Part shown: positions 42,103 to 50,180 of the stretch, piece by piece
How the letters are laid out: every line of letters begins with the position of its first letter
How positions within the stretch are numbered: the stretch's first letter is position 1
Assembly: GCA_050692555.1 (NCBI GenBank)
Contig: JBOGVS010000011.1
Coordinates: forward strand, 10,939-74,938
Length of the DNA: 64,000 bases
Origin: DAITPV01 sp050692555
GTDB taxonomy: Bacteria > Actinomycetota > UBA4738 > CALAEC01
Direction: 5' to 3'
Notes under the pieces: generated by a model
What the model was told of the DNA's origin: nothing
Databases searched by the model: none
What the model saw: only the letters and a program-made list of their open reading frames with translations
Translations under genes and position numbers: made by a program

Positions 42103-43227
42103 CTAGGCCGCGACGGCCGCGGCTTCCCGGAACTTCGTGGTGCGGTGCACCGGGTCGGGGTCGAGCTTGGGGATCACGTGCTTGCCGAACAGCCGGATCG
42201 ACTCCAGAGCCGCCTCGTGGGGCATGTCCACCGGCAGGCCGAACACGATCTGGTCGGCCCCGATGCTCTCGTACTTCTTGACCTGCTCCAGGACCTCGTC
42301 GGGGTCCCCACACAGGAGGTACCCCTCCTGGATCCGGAACTCCACCTCTTCGGGGGTGGGGTCGGGGAGGAGGCTGGGCCAGTCGGGGATGCCGGGGGGC
42401 TTGGGGAAGGTGTCGTGGTACCGGAACACCAGGCTCTGGAGGAGCCCGGAACCCATGTCCGCGGCCACCTCGCGGGCCCGCCTGCCATCCTCCAGGCAGA
42501 CCACGCTGTTGGTGATCATCACGTTGTCGTTCACGAAGTCGCCGATCGGCTCGGCTTCGGCGATGGCGTTCTTGTACGCCGAGACCATGGGCTCCATCTG
42601 CTTCGCGGCGGAGAAGTTGAACCCCAGGACGCCGAGGCCGTTGCGGGCGGCCTTCTCGTACGTCGGGGGGTTCCCGGCGGCCTGCCAGATCGCCGGGTGG
42701 GGCTTCTTCCACGGCTTGGGGAGGACGTTCCGGGTGGGGACCGAGAACGACTTCCCCTCGAAGCTGTACTCGGTCTCCCGCCACATCCGGGGGAACTCCT
42801 TCAGGACCTCGTCGAACATCGGCTTGGTGTCGTCGGTGGAGGGGATCCCGAACCCGGTGACCTCCAGGCTCCCCGCACCCCGGCCCACGCCGAACTCGTA
42901 CCGGCCGTCCGACAGGTGGTCGAGGAGGGCCGCCCGCTCGGCCACCCGGACGGGGTGGTTCACCGGCGGGGAGATGTTGAAGATCGCCGAGCCCAGGTGG
43001 ATCCGCTCGGTGGCCGCCGCCAGGTAGCCCAGGAACACCTCGGACGCCGACAGGTGGGAGTACTCCTCCAGGAAGTGGTGCTCGGACACCCACACGTACT
43101 TGAACCCGGCCCTGTCGGCCTCCTTGGCCAGGGCGACGTCCTCGAGCAGCGTGGTGTGCTCATAGTCCGGGTCCTGCTGGAGCCGGCGCCGAGGTACGTG
43201 ACCCTGGAGGAAGATGCCGAACTCCAC
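42103..43227 (-). CDS. LLM-class flavin/F420 monooxygenase-like protein
   Basis: 374 residues, GTG start. Luciferase-like (LLM) barrel: EFGIFLQGHVPRR, YVWVSEHHFLEEYSHLSASEVFLGYLAA, GRYEFGVGRGAGSLE and KPHPAIWQAAGNPPTYEKAARNGLG. The SEHHF motif is typical of the alkanal-monooxygenase subgroup, so it may use reduced FMN rather than F420. First gene behind the KstR-type operator at 43271, with a predicted leader of about 30 bases. Substrate unknown. Confidence 0.78.
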   Translation of the reverse strand: MEFGIFLQGHVPRRRLQQDPDYEHTTLLEDVALAKEADRAGFKYVWVSEHHFLEEYSHLSASEVFLGYLAAATERIHLGSAIFNISPPVNHPVRVAERAALLDHLSDGRYEFGVGRGAGSLEVTGFGIPSTDDTKPMFDEVLKEFPRMWRETEYSFEGKSFSVPTRNVLPKPWKKPHPAIWQAAGNPPTYEKAARNGLGVLGFNFSAAKQMEPMVSAYKNAIAEAEPIGDFVNDNVMITNSVVCLEDGRRAREVAADMGSGLLQSLVFRYHDTFPKPPGIPDWPSLLPDPTPEEVEFRIQEGYLLCGDPDEVLEQVKKYESIGADQIVFGLPVDMPHEAALESIRLFGKHVIPKLDPDPVHRTTKFREAAAVAA

Positions 43228-43270
43228 GTGGCTCCCTTCGGATGGCTCGGAACGGTGCCAGCAGACTCTA

Positions 43271-43284
43271 TAGAACGTGTTTCA
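43271..43284 (-). promoter_or_regulatory. KstR-type operator inside the ring-degradation block
   Basis: TAGAACGTGTTTCA, exact TnnAACnnGTTnnA. Toward the LLM gene it ends GTTCTA with TATAGA (43272-43267) as -10. It sits between the ipdF stop and the LLM gene, so it opens a separate promoter for the last three genes. Confidence 0.75.
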
Positions 43285-43346
43285 GTTTTTCAAGCCCGGC
43301 CCCCGAGGCGAGCGAGGTGTGGGCCCACCTGGACTGACCGAGCGGC

Positions 43347-44126
43347 CTAGGGGTGCTGGTTGCTCACCGAGACGATCTCCCCGGTCATGTACGAGGAGTA
43401 GTCGCTGGCCAGGAACACGATCACGTTGGCCACCTCCCACGGCTCGGCGGCTCGGCCGAACGCTTCCCTGGTGACCAGCGCCTCCAGCACCTCCTCGTCC
43501 ATCACCTTCTTCAGGAACGGGTGCATGGCCAGGCTGGGGGCCACGGCGTTGACCCGGACGCCCGCGGAGGCGGCCTCGATCGCCGCCGTCCGGGTGATGG
43601 CCATGATCCCCGCCTTGGCCGCGGCGTAGTGGGCCTGGCCCTCCTGGGCCCGCCAGCCGAGGACGGACGAGACGTTCACGATCACTCCGGACCGCCGAGG
43701 CAGCATGTGCCGGAGCGCCGCCCGGGTGCACCGGAGCGTCCCGGTCAGGGACACGTCGATCACCGCGTTCCACTGGTCGTCGGTCATGTCCACGATGGTG
43801 GCGGTCCCGCCCAGCCCGGCGTTGTTGACCGCAACGTCGAGCGATCCGAACTCGGCGACGGCCGCGTCGAACAGCCGCTGGACGTCCTCCTCCACGGTGA
43901 CGTCGCATCGAACGGCCACGGGCATCGCGCCGGAGATGTCCTTGAGCTGGCCGGCCGCCTCCGCCAGCCGGCGCTCGTGGATGTCGCCGATGGCCAGCCG
44001 GGCACCCTCCTCCGCGGCCCGGCGGGCCGTGGCGAACCCGATCCCGGCGCCGGCCGCCGCGGTCACCAGGACCGACTTGCCCTCCAGCAGGTTGTGCGCG
44101 CTGGGGTACGGAGGGAGCTCAGTCAC
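43347..44126 (-). CDS. ipdF: Steroid C/D-ring dehydrogenase IpdF
   Basis: 259 residues. SDR closely matching mycobacterial IpdF (Rv3559c), which oxidises the 5-hydroxyl of the methylhexahydroindane-dione-propanoyl-CoA (HIP) intermediate: VTAAAGAGIGFATARRA, NNAGLGGTATIVDMTDDQW, NVSSVLGWRAQEGQAHYAAAKAG, FGRAAEPWEVANVIVFLASDYSSYMTGEIVSVSNQHP. Its presence shows that the locus reaches beyond the side chain. Overlaps the stop of the dehydrogenase gene ahead by eight bases; about 120 bases to the next gene. Confidence 0.9.
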   Translation of the reverse strand: MTELPPYPSAHNLLEGKSVLVTAAAGAGIGFATARRAAEEGARLAIGDIHERRLAEAAGQLKDISGAMPVAVRCDVTVEEDVQRLFDAAVAEFGSLDVAVNNAGLGGTATIVDMTDDQWNAVIDVSLTGTLRCTRAALRHMLPRRSGVIVNVSSVLGWRAQEGQAHYAAAKAGIMAITRTAAIEAASAGVRVNAVAPSLAMHPFLKKVMDEEVLEALVTREAFGRAAEPWEVANVIVFLASDYSSYMTGEIVSVSNQHP

Positions 44127-45138
44127 GGGCGGCGTCCTCCCGGAGGCGAGCGGCCACCGCCGCCCGGTGCTCCGCGGGGGTCCCGAACGCGAACTCCAGG
44201 GCCTTCCCCCGCTTCAGCCACAGGTGGAGGTCGTGCTCCCAGGTGAACCCGATCCCCCCGTGACACTGGAGCGCCTCGGTGCCGGCGAAGGCCGCCACGT
44301 CGGAGGCATGGGCCTTGGCCACGGCGGCGGCGATGTGCCGATCGGGAGAGGACCGGGCCAGGGCGTACGCCGCCCACCACGCCGCCGACCGAGACGACTC
44401 GAGGAGGACGTACACGGATGCCAGCTTGTGCTGGACGGCCTGGAACGAGCCCACCGGGCGACCGAATTGGTGGCGGTCCTTCACGTGGGCCACGGACATG
44501 TCGAGCATCCGGATCGCGATCCCGTTCAGCACTGCCGCAGTTGCTGCCGCCCCTCGGGCAAGGCCTTCCGCATCCGCCGTGCTTCGGCCGACCATCCGGG
44601 TGGAGGTCGACGTGGTCGCCTCCACCGAGAAGAGCCGGCGAGAGCGGTCCTCGGCCGTTACGGCTCGATATCGGAACTCGCCGCTGGGCACCGCGTGCAA
44701 CTCGCTCTTTCGCTCGACGATCAAGAGATCGGCGATGTCGGCGTCGACGACGACGGGCGCATCGTGAAGCTGCACGCCGACCACTGCCTCGCCTCGGGCG
44801 ATCCTCGGAAGCCACTCCTGGCGCTGCGCTTCGGTGCCGGCCTCCGCGATGAGCGGAGAGGCAACTGCCACCGTCTCCACCAGCGGCTCGGGGAGGGCGG
44901 CCCGGCCGGCCTCCTCCAGGACCAGAGCCAGGTCCACCTCGTCACCCCCCGCGCCCCCGTGCTCCTCGGGGACGGTGAGCCCCAGGAGTCCCACGTCGGC
45001 CAGGGTTCGCCACACCGCGGGGTCCCGCGGCTTGCGGTCCCACAGCTCGCGCAGCCTGGTGGGCGGCGACTCCTTCTCGAACAGGTCCCGGGCCATATCC
45101 CGGAGCGCGTACTGCTCGGGCGAGAAGTCGAAGTCCAT
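44119..45138 (-). CDS. Acyl-CoA dehydrogenase small-type subunit
   Basis: 339 residues. N-terminal MDFDFSPEQYALRDMARDLF and C-terminal ALQCHGGIGFTWEHDLHLWLKRGK are clear, while the central flavin loop is reduced (VVGVQLHDAPVVVDADIADLL), typical of the partner chain in heteromeric steroid ACADs. Its neighbour two bases ahead is a full-type FadE30-like dehydrogenase, so the two probably form one enzyme. Next to ipdF, a HIP-ring CoA ester is a plausible substrate. Confidence 0.8.
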   Translation of the reverse strand: MDFDFSPEQYALRDMARDLFEKESPPTRLRELWDRKPRDPAVWRTLADVGLLGLTVPEEHGGAGGDEVDLALVLEEAGRAALPEPLVETVAVASPLIAEAGTEAQRQEWLPRIARGEAVVGVQLHDAPVVVDADIADLLIVERKSELHAVPSGEFRYRAVTAEDRSRRLFSVEATTSTSTRMVGRSTADAEGLARGAAATAAVLNGIAIRMLDMSVAHVKDRHQFGRPVGSFQAVQHKLASVYVLLESSRSAAWWAAYALARSSPDRHIAAAVAKAHASDVAAFAGTEALQCHGGIGFTWEHDLHLWLKRGKALEFAFGTPAEHRAAVAARLREDAARD

Positions 45139-45140
45139 CG

Positions 45141-46298
45141 CTAGCCCCGCGGAAGCCCCAGGACCCGCTCGGCCACGATGTTCCGCTGGATCTCGCTGGT
45201 CCCCGCGTAGATCGTGGCCGCCCGGGCGAACCAGTACCGGGAGTTCCAGCCCGCCTGATCGGCCACCGGCGCGTCGGAGAGCGTCTCGCCGTACGGCCCC
45301 AGCACGTCGCGGCCGGTCTCATACAGGTCTCGCTCCAGCTCCGACCACAGCAGCTTGGTGACGCTGGCCTCCGAGCCGAGGGACTCCCCGCTGGCCAGCC
45401 GGGTCAGAGTCCGGAGCGTGTAGGCCCGGTACGCCTCGGCCCGCACGAACAGCTTGGCCAGAGCGTCGCTCGTCACCGGGTCCTGATCCAGGCCCCGGGT
45501 CCGGGCCACGGCGGCAAGCTCCCGGACCTCGCGGAGATACGCGGCTGCCGGCGCGGCCGGAGAGTCGCGCTCGAACCCCAGGATGGCCAGGGCCACGGCC
45601 CAGCCGCCGTCCACCTCGCCGATCACGTTCTCGTGCGGGACCCGAACCCCGGTGAAGAACACCTGGGCGAACCCCGCGTGGCCGTCGATCTGGATGATGG
45701 GCCGGGCTTCGACACCGTCGGAGCGCATGTCGATGCCCAGCACGGTGATCCCACGGTGACGCTCGGCGTCCGGGTCGGTTCGGACCAGGGCGAAGATCGA
45801 GTCGGCGAACGGACCGTACGACGTCCAGATCTTCTGTCCGTCGACCACCCAGTCGTCTCCGTCGCGAACGGCCTTGCACCGGAGCCCGGCCAGGTCGCTT
45901 CCGGCCTCGGGCTCCGAGAACCCTTGCGACCAGATCACGTCGGCCGACAGGATCCCCGGCAGCCACCGGCTCCGCTGCTCGTCGGTGCCGTGAGCCATCA
46001 GCGCCGGGCCGAGGAGGTTGTGGCCGACCACGGTGATCCGTTCGGGGCCACCGGCAAGGAGGTACTCCTCCTCGAAGATCGCCTGGTGGACCACGTCCAG
46101 GCCTCGGCCGCCGTACTCCTCGGGCCAGCGGATGGCCCCGTATCCGGCGGAGGCCAGCGTTCGCTCCCACGCGCGATGCGCGTCGAACCCCTCACGGGTC
46201 CCCGTCGACGGCAGGGGCTCCTTAGGCACGTCGGCCCGGAGCCACTCGCGCACCTCGTCGCGAAACGACTCCTGTTCGGGTGAGAGGTCGAGGTCCAT
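45141..46298 (-). CDS. Acyl-CoA dehydrogenase, FadE30-like
   Basis: 385 residues. Full ACAD motifs: SQGFSEPEAGSDLAGL, VVDGQKIWTSYGPFADSIFAL, FFTGVRVPHENVIGE and ATIYAGTSEIQRNIVAERVLGLPRG. Resembles FadE30/FadE17 of mycobacteria; FadE30 acts in HIP degradation, which agrees with ipdF two genes downstream. First gene of the ring-degradation block. No KstR-type palindrome is seen in the 60 bases before it, so its promoter is separate or lies in the divergent gap with the next gene. Confidence 0.82.
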   Translation of the reverse strand: MDLDLSPEQESFRDEVREWLRADVPKEPLPSTGTREGFDAHRAWERTLASAGYGAIRWPEEYGGRGLDVVHQAIFEEEYLLAGGPERITVVGHNLLGPALMAHGTDEQRSRWLPGILSADVIWSQGFSEPEAGSDLAGLRCKAVRDGDDWVVDGQKIWTSYGPFADSIFALVRTDPDAERHRGITVLGIDMRSDGVEARPIIQIDGHAGFAQVFFTGVRVPHENVIGEVDGGWAVALAILGFERDSPAAPAAAYLREVRELAAVARTRGLDQDPVTSDALAKLFVRAEAYRAYTLRTLTRLASGESLGSEASVTKLLWSELERDLYETGRDVLGPYGETLSDAPVADQAGWNSRYWFARAATIYAGTSEIQRNIVAERVLGLPRG

Positions 46299-46358
46299 CG
46301 GCAGCGGAAGCCTACCTCGTCATTCGGCCCGGGCTAAGATCGGAGCGGTGGTTCGCGG

Positions 46359-46781
46359 ATGTGCAACCGAATCTACCTTTGCCTCGACTGCCGTTGGCCC
46401 ATCTGCTTCCCGTTCGGCCAGAAGATGCACATCGGTACCGGCTGGTACTGCTGGAAAGAACACCGCGCGGATGAAGATGAAGGGTTACCGGACGTCCCAC
46501 TTCCCTTTGAGGCCATCACGGATGCCGAGCGTTTCTCCGAGCTCGTGGAGGAAGGCCTTGGCTTCTACAAAGCGTGGAAGAAGGACGACAAGCAGCGCAA
46601 GGTCTTCAATGTCATGCGGAGGAACCTGCGCCAGAGGCGCACGGATGTGGTTCACGAATTCCTGAGGCGCATCCACCGTGACGACAAGGTCGGGACGTTC
46701 CTGAGGCGATTCACCGCAACGGAGGAATGGCGCGGCTGGGCCCGGCGGGCGATACGGAAGCCGAAGCTTCGCCAAGCGTAG
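46359..46781 (+). CDS. Uncharacterised protein with Cys-rich N-terminus
   Basis: 140 residues, ATG. The first 35 residues carry five cysteines (C2, C8, C11, C16, C31), including CLDC, suggesting a small metal-binding knuckle; the rest is charged and helical (KAWKKDDKQRKVFNVMRRNLRQRR). No family recognised. A TAAGAT box about 20 bases before the ATG may be its -10. Base composition is a little less GC-rich than its neighbours. It is divergent from the FadE30-like gene. Confidence 0.6.
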   Translation: MCNRIYLCLDCRWPICFPFGQKMHIGTGWYCWKEHRADEDEGLPDVPLPFEAITDAERFSELVEEGLGFYKAWKKDDKQRKVFNVMRRNLRQRRTDVVHEFLRRIHRDDKVGTFLRRFTATEEWRGWARRAIRKPKLRQA

Positions 46782-46875
46782 CGCTCCGTCCTCCGTGGCG
46801 CCGGGTCTCCCGACCTGCTGAGAAATCGTCCTCGGGGACGAGGGCCGGAGAACGTCGGGCCGCTATCGTTGCGTC

Positions 46876-48106
46876 GTGGAGCGGCACACCCTGTGGGATC
46901 GGCTTCGCCGCGTCAATCCCGTGGTCTGGGACGCCCTGTTGGCCGTTGCCGTCTTCCTGGCCAGCGTCCTCGCCGGATCCTCCTACTTCTCGGGCGAAGG
47001 CCGAGTGGAGATTCGCTTCTACGCAGGTGCAGAGCAGGACCCCGCGTTCCTCCTGTTATCCAGAGAAGGAGTGACGGCACATCTCGGCGAGGGCTGGCCG
47101 GCGCTGGCCCTTATCGCCGCGGCGTGTGCTCCCCTCGTGTGGCGTCGCCGAGCGCCGATCGGGACGCTGGTGCTCACCTCGATCGCGGCCGGTGCCTATC
47201 AGTTCTTTGGGTACCGGGACGGATTGGTGGGGTTCCCGCTCGTCGTCGCGGCATACACGGCGGCGGCGTACCGCGATCGGGTGCCGGTGCTCGTGGCGGC
47301 GCTTCCCGTCGCCCTGGCCGCGGCCCTGACCATCTTGCTGATCGGATTCGACGATCGAGGCCGGCTTGAGTCGGCCGCCATCCTGTTGATCCTGGTCGGG
47401 CTGCCGATGCTCTTCGGCCAGATCGCGTACAACCGACGGCGGCGCATCCAGCTAGACCTCGGGCGGGCGACCCGCGACGCCGTCGGCAGCGAGCGCGCCC
47501 GGATCGCCCGGGAGCTGCACGACGTGGTGGCTCACGCCATGGGGGTGATGGTGGTTCAGGCCGGGGCTGGCCGCGTCACCATCGACCGCGATCCCGCAGA
47601 AGCGGCGACCGCGTTCAAGCGGATCGAGGAAACGGGCCGCACCGGCCTCGCCGAGATGCGCCGGCTGGTCGGCATCCTGCAGAAGGAAGAGGAGGCCGCA
47701 GCCCTGGTCCCTCAGCCCGGGCTCGACCAGCTAGACGAGCTCCTGGAACGGATGCGGCAAACAGGCCTACCCGTCGAGGCCGACATCGAGCCGGTGCCGG
47801 GATCACTGCCGCCGGGTGTCGACCTCACCGCCTATCGGGTAATCCAGGAGGCGCTGACGAACGCCCTCAAGCACGGGGGAGGCGCGCGGGCTCGCCTCTT
47901 ACTCCGCTTCGATGCCGAAGCACTCGACGTGCAGGTCTCCGACGACGGACGAGGGCCGCCGCCGGACGGCACGCGGATCCAGGGTCACGGCCTCATCGGG
48001 ATGCGCGAGCGAGTGGCGTTGTTCGGGGGGACGTTGGAAACCGGAGAACGTCCGGGGCGGGGGCTTCGTGGTGAAGGCCCGGATCCCGCTGGCGGAACCG
48101 ACGTGA
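46876..48106 (+). CDS. NarL-type sensor histidine kinase, frameshifted near its 3' end
   Basis: GTG start preceded by TATCGT and six bases (leaderless-looking). About five membrane helices in the first 170 residues, a HisKA_3 dimerisation box SERARIARELHDVVAHAMGVMVVQ with the phospho-His, and a HATPase domain with NALKHGGG, SDDGRGPP and GHGLIGMRERVALFGGTLETG. After ERPG the frame breaks: five G at 48059-48063 where four would restore GGFVVKARIPLAEPT and a TGA at 48104. As given, the frame runs into the response regulator. With one G removed the kinase is 409 residues and its stop overlaps the regulator GTG. Confidence 0.8.
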
Positions 48107-48759
48107 CGATCAGGGTCCTGATCGCGGACGACCAGGCCCTCATGCGGGGCGGGTTCCGGATGATCCTGGAGGCCGAGGAGGACATCGAAGTGGTGGGCGA
48201 GGCCATCGACGGCCGGGACGCACTCGAGCAGTTCGGGCGGTTCGATCCGGACGTCGTGGTCATGGACATCCGGATGCCGGCCATGGATGGGATCGAGGCC
48301 ACTCGTCGCCTCACCGAAGGCGACTCCCCGGCCCGCGTGCTCATCCTGACCACGTTCGACCTCGACGAGTACGTCTACGGCGCGCTGCGGGCCGGAGCCA
48401 GCGGGTTCCTGCTCAAGGACCGCCCGCCCGAGGAGCTGGTGGCCGCGGTGCGGGTGGTGGCCTCCGGCGAAGCCCTGCTCGCGCCATCGGTCACCCGTCG
48501 CCTGATCGAGGAGTTCGCCAAGCGACCCGGGGCTTCGACGCCGCCGGAGGGGCTCGACGAGCTCACCGATCGCGAGCGGGAGGTCCTGGTGCTGATGGCC
48601 CAGGGGCTATCCAACTCGGAGATCGCCGGCCGATTGTTCGTGGCGGAAACCACGGTGAAGACCCACGTGGGCCACGTGCTCCAGAAGCTCCAGCTGCGCG
48701 ACCGGGCCCAGGCCGTCGTCGTGGCCTACGAGTCCGGCCTGGTCCAGCCAAGCCCGTGA
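48103..48759 (+). CDS. NarL/FixJ-family response regulator
   Basis: 218 residues from GTG. Receiver domain with acidic pair D9-D10, phosphoacceptor D55 in VVVMDIRMP, LTTFD and KDRPPEEL; LuxR-type helix-turn-helix ELTDREREVLVLMAQGLSNSEIAGRLFVAETTVKTHVGHVLQKL near the end. Cognate partner of the preceding kinase by position and family. In the sequence as given it has no stop between it and the kinase, but the GTG placement (GTGA with the restored kinase stop) fits a separate gene. Confidence 0.88.
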   Translation: MTIRVLIADDQALMRGGFRMILEAEEDIEVVGEAIDGRDALEQFGRFDPDVVVMDIRMPAMDGIEATRRLTEGDSPARVLILTTFDLDEYVYGALRAGASGFLLKDRPPEELVAAVRVVASGEALLAPSVTRRLIEEFAKRPGASTPPEGLDELTDREREVLVLMAQGLSNSEIAGRLFVAETTVKTHVGHVLQKLQLRDRAQAVVVAYESGLVQPSP

Positions 48760-48766
48760 GCGCCTC

Positions 48767-48784
48767 CTCCTCCTGAAGGAGGAG
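48767..48784 (+). terminator. Hairpin after the response regulator
   Basis: CTCCTCCT and AGGAGGAG are complementary around GA, eight bases after the stop. No T tract follows. Confidence 0.4.
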
Positions 48785-48807
48785 ACCCGGACCGTTCCCC
48801 CTCCCTC

Positions 48808-48829
48808 GGTGCCGGGCCACGACGGCACC
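48808..48829 (+). terminator. Second hairpin in the same gap
   Basis: GGTGCCG and CGGCACC pair perfectly around an eight-base loop, between the response regulator and the membrane-protein gene. Terminator-like without T tract. Confidence 0.4.
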
Positions 48830-48882
48830 TGAGGCCGACGACGCGCCTCCCTCCCGGCCCTAGCGTGGCCTCGGAGGTGACG

Positions 48883-49737
48883 ATGGTGGACACATCGGTC
48901 GTGCTCAACCTGTTGATCCCGGTGCTCGTCGCGGTGGCCGTGGCGAGTCGTGGCTTTCGCGTGGACGAGGCGTACGTCGAGCGATGGGCCACCTCGGCCG
49001 GACTCCCGCTCACGGAGGAAGACCGGCGCCTGGCTCGTCGCTTCCTCCTGTGGAGCCGGCGATCGCGAACCCTGGGAGGGCTGATCGGGTGGCTCGGGCC
49101 CTTCGCGTACGCGGGGATCGGCCGGGCAATCGCCGGACGCGAGGTGATGAGCGAGACCGAGATCGGCGGCGCGCCTATCACGCTAATGCTTCTCGGGTAC
49201 CTGCTCGGCGGGCTGTTCGCGGAGCTCGTGGTCAACCGGCCGCGCTTCGGAACCGTTCGGATGCCCCGGAGGCTGGAGGACTACCTGTCCCGCTACCTGC
49301 TGGTCGGCCAGCGCGGGCTCGGCGTGCTCGTCGCCGTGATGACGGGAGTGCTCGCGCTCATCCCCCTTGGCCCATCCCTCGCGGGCGACAAGCCCGTCAT
49401 CGTGACGTTCGGGCTGATCGGCGTGGCGTTCGCGATCGTTCTGGAACTGCTGCAACGAGCGATCACCCGCCGACGACAGGATCCGCGCGCCCTGGAGCTC
49501 GACGACGCGATGCGATCCACGTCGGTGCACCTCATCGCGGGGGCCGGCGTGGCCATCCTGCTGGGGTTCACCGCCGGCCTGGGCGCCACCCTCATCGGCC
49601 TCGCCGGCTCCACCAGCCCGCTCGGGATCGGGCTGATCGCCGTCCTGTTCCCACTGTCCATCGCGATCTGGCTGGACGACGGCAAGCCGCACGGCTTTCG
49701 GGTTCGGCGTATCGAGCCGCTGGGGGCCAACGCATGA
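48883..49737 (+). CDS. Polytopic membrane protein, unknown function
   Basis: 284 residues from an ATG with GGAGGTG just upstream (a GTG six codons earlier is possible). About seven hydrophobic segments: one near the N-terminus, then LGGLIGWLGPFAYAGIG, ITLMLLGYLLGGLFAELVVN, LGVLVAVMTGVLALIPLG, VIVTFGLIGVAFAIVLELL, LIAGAGVAILLGFTAGLG and a C-terminal pair. No family recognised. Translationally coupled by ATGA to a second membrane protein, so they probably work together, perhaps as targets of the two-component system upstream. Confidence 0.65.
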   Translation: MVDTSVVLNLLIPVLVAVAVASRGFRVDEAYVERWATSAGLPLTEEDRRLARRFLLWSRRSRTLGGLIGWLGPFAYAGIGRAIAGREVMSETEIGGAPITLMLLGYLLGGLFAELVVNRPRFGTVRMPRRLEDYLSRYLLVGQRGLGVLVAVMTGVLALIPLGPSLAGDKPVIVTFGLIGVAFAIVLELLQRAITRRRQDPRALELDDAMRSTSVHLIAGAGVAILLGFTAGLGATLIGLAGSTSPLGIGLIAVLFPLSIAIWLDDGKPHGFRVRRIEPLGANA

Positions 49738-50180
49738 GCCCCGGAGAGGAGACTGATGTGACCGAGACATCGGAGCGACACGGCCGAGTAGCTGCTGTGC
49801 CCGGCTGGGGAGCGCTTCAGGATGCGGCGTTGATCCTGCTCTCCCCGGTCCTGTTCCCCGTCGCGATCTTCGTCGGGATCCTCCCCCTCCTGATCCACAG
49901 TTGGGTGGTCGGTGTCATCCTGCTGTCGGCGGCGAGGGCGTGGACGGCCGGGCAGAAGCTCATCGGAACGTTCCTGTCCGCCGTCTCCCTGTTCGCCTTC
50001 ATGATGGTCAACGTCCAGGCCTCCGTCGGACCGGTGGCCGCCGTCGGCATCCTGCTGGTCGTCACGGGGATGATGATGGTCCCGGGAATCGTGGGGGTCC
50101 TCTACCTGTCGAGGAGGGGGCTCCCTCGTTCGACTTCCTCAGGGCTTCGAGGACCTTCACCGACTTCGCGAACCCCTTGA
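49734..50180 (+). CDS. Small membrane protein overlapping a convergent cyclase gene
   Basis: 148 residues if the ATG in the ATGA overlap is used; a GTG at 49758 with GAGGAG before it is an alternative (140 residues). Three hydrophobic segments (ALILLSPVLFPVAIFVGILPLLI, FLSAVSLFAFMMVNVQASVG, VAAVGILLVVTGMMMVPGIVGVLYL) and a basic tail. Its last 119 bases overlap the 3' end of the convergent cyclase gene, so the tail RRGLPRSTSSGLRGPSPTSRTP is read antisense to that gene. No family recognised. Confidence 0.6.
   Translation: MSPGEETDVTETSERHGRVAAVPGWGALQDAALILLSPVLFPVAIFVGILPLLIHSWVVGVILLSAARAWTAGQKLIGTFLSAVSLFAFMMVNVQASVGPVAAVGILLVVTGMMMVPGIVGVLYLSRRGLPRSTSSGLRGPSPTSRTP

Noticed and set aside
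46876..48759. A genuine hybrid histidine kinase-response regulator of 627 residues
   Set aside because: The kinase C-terminus and its stop are intact one frame over, with a GTGA overlap to the regulator. A one-base indel in a G run explains the fusion better.
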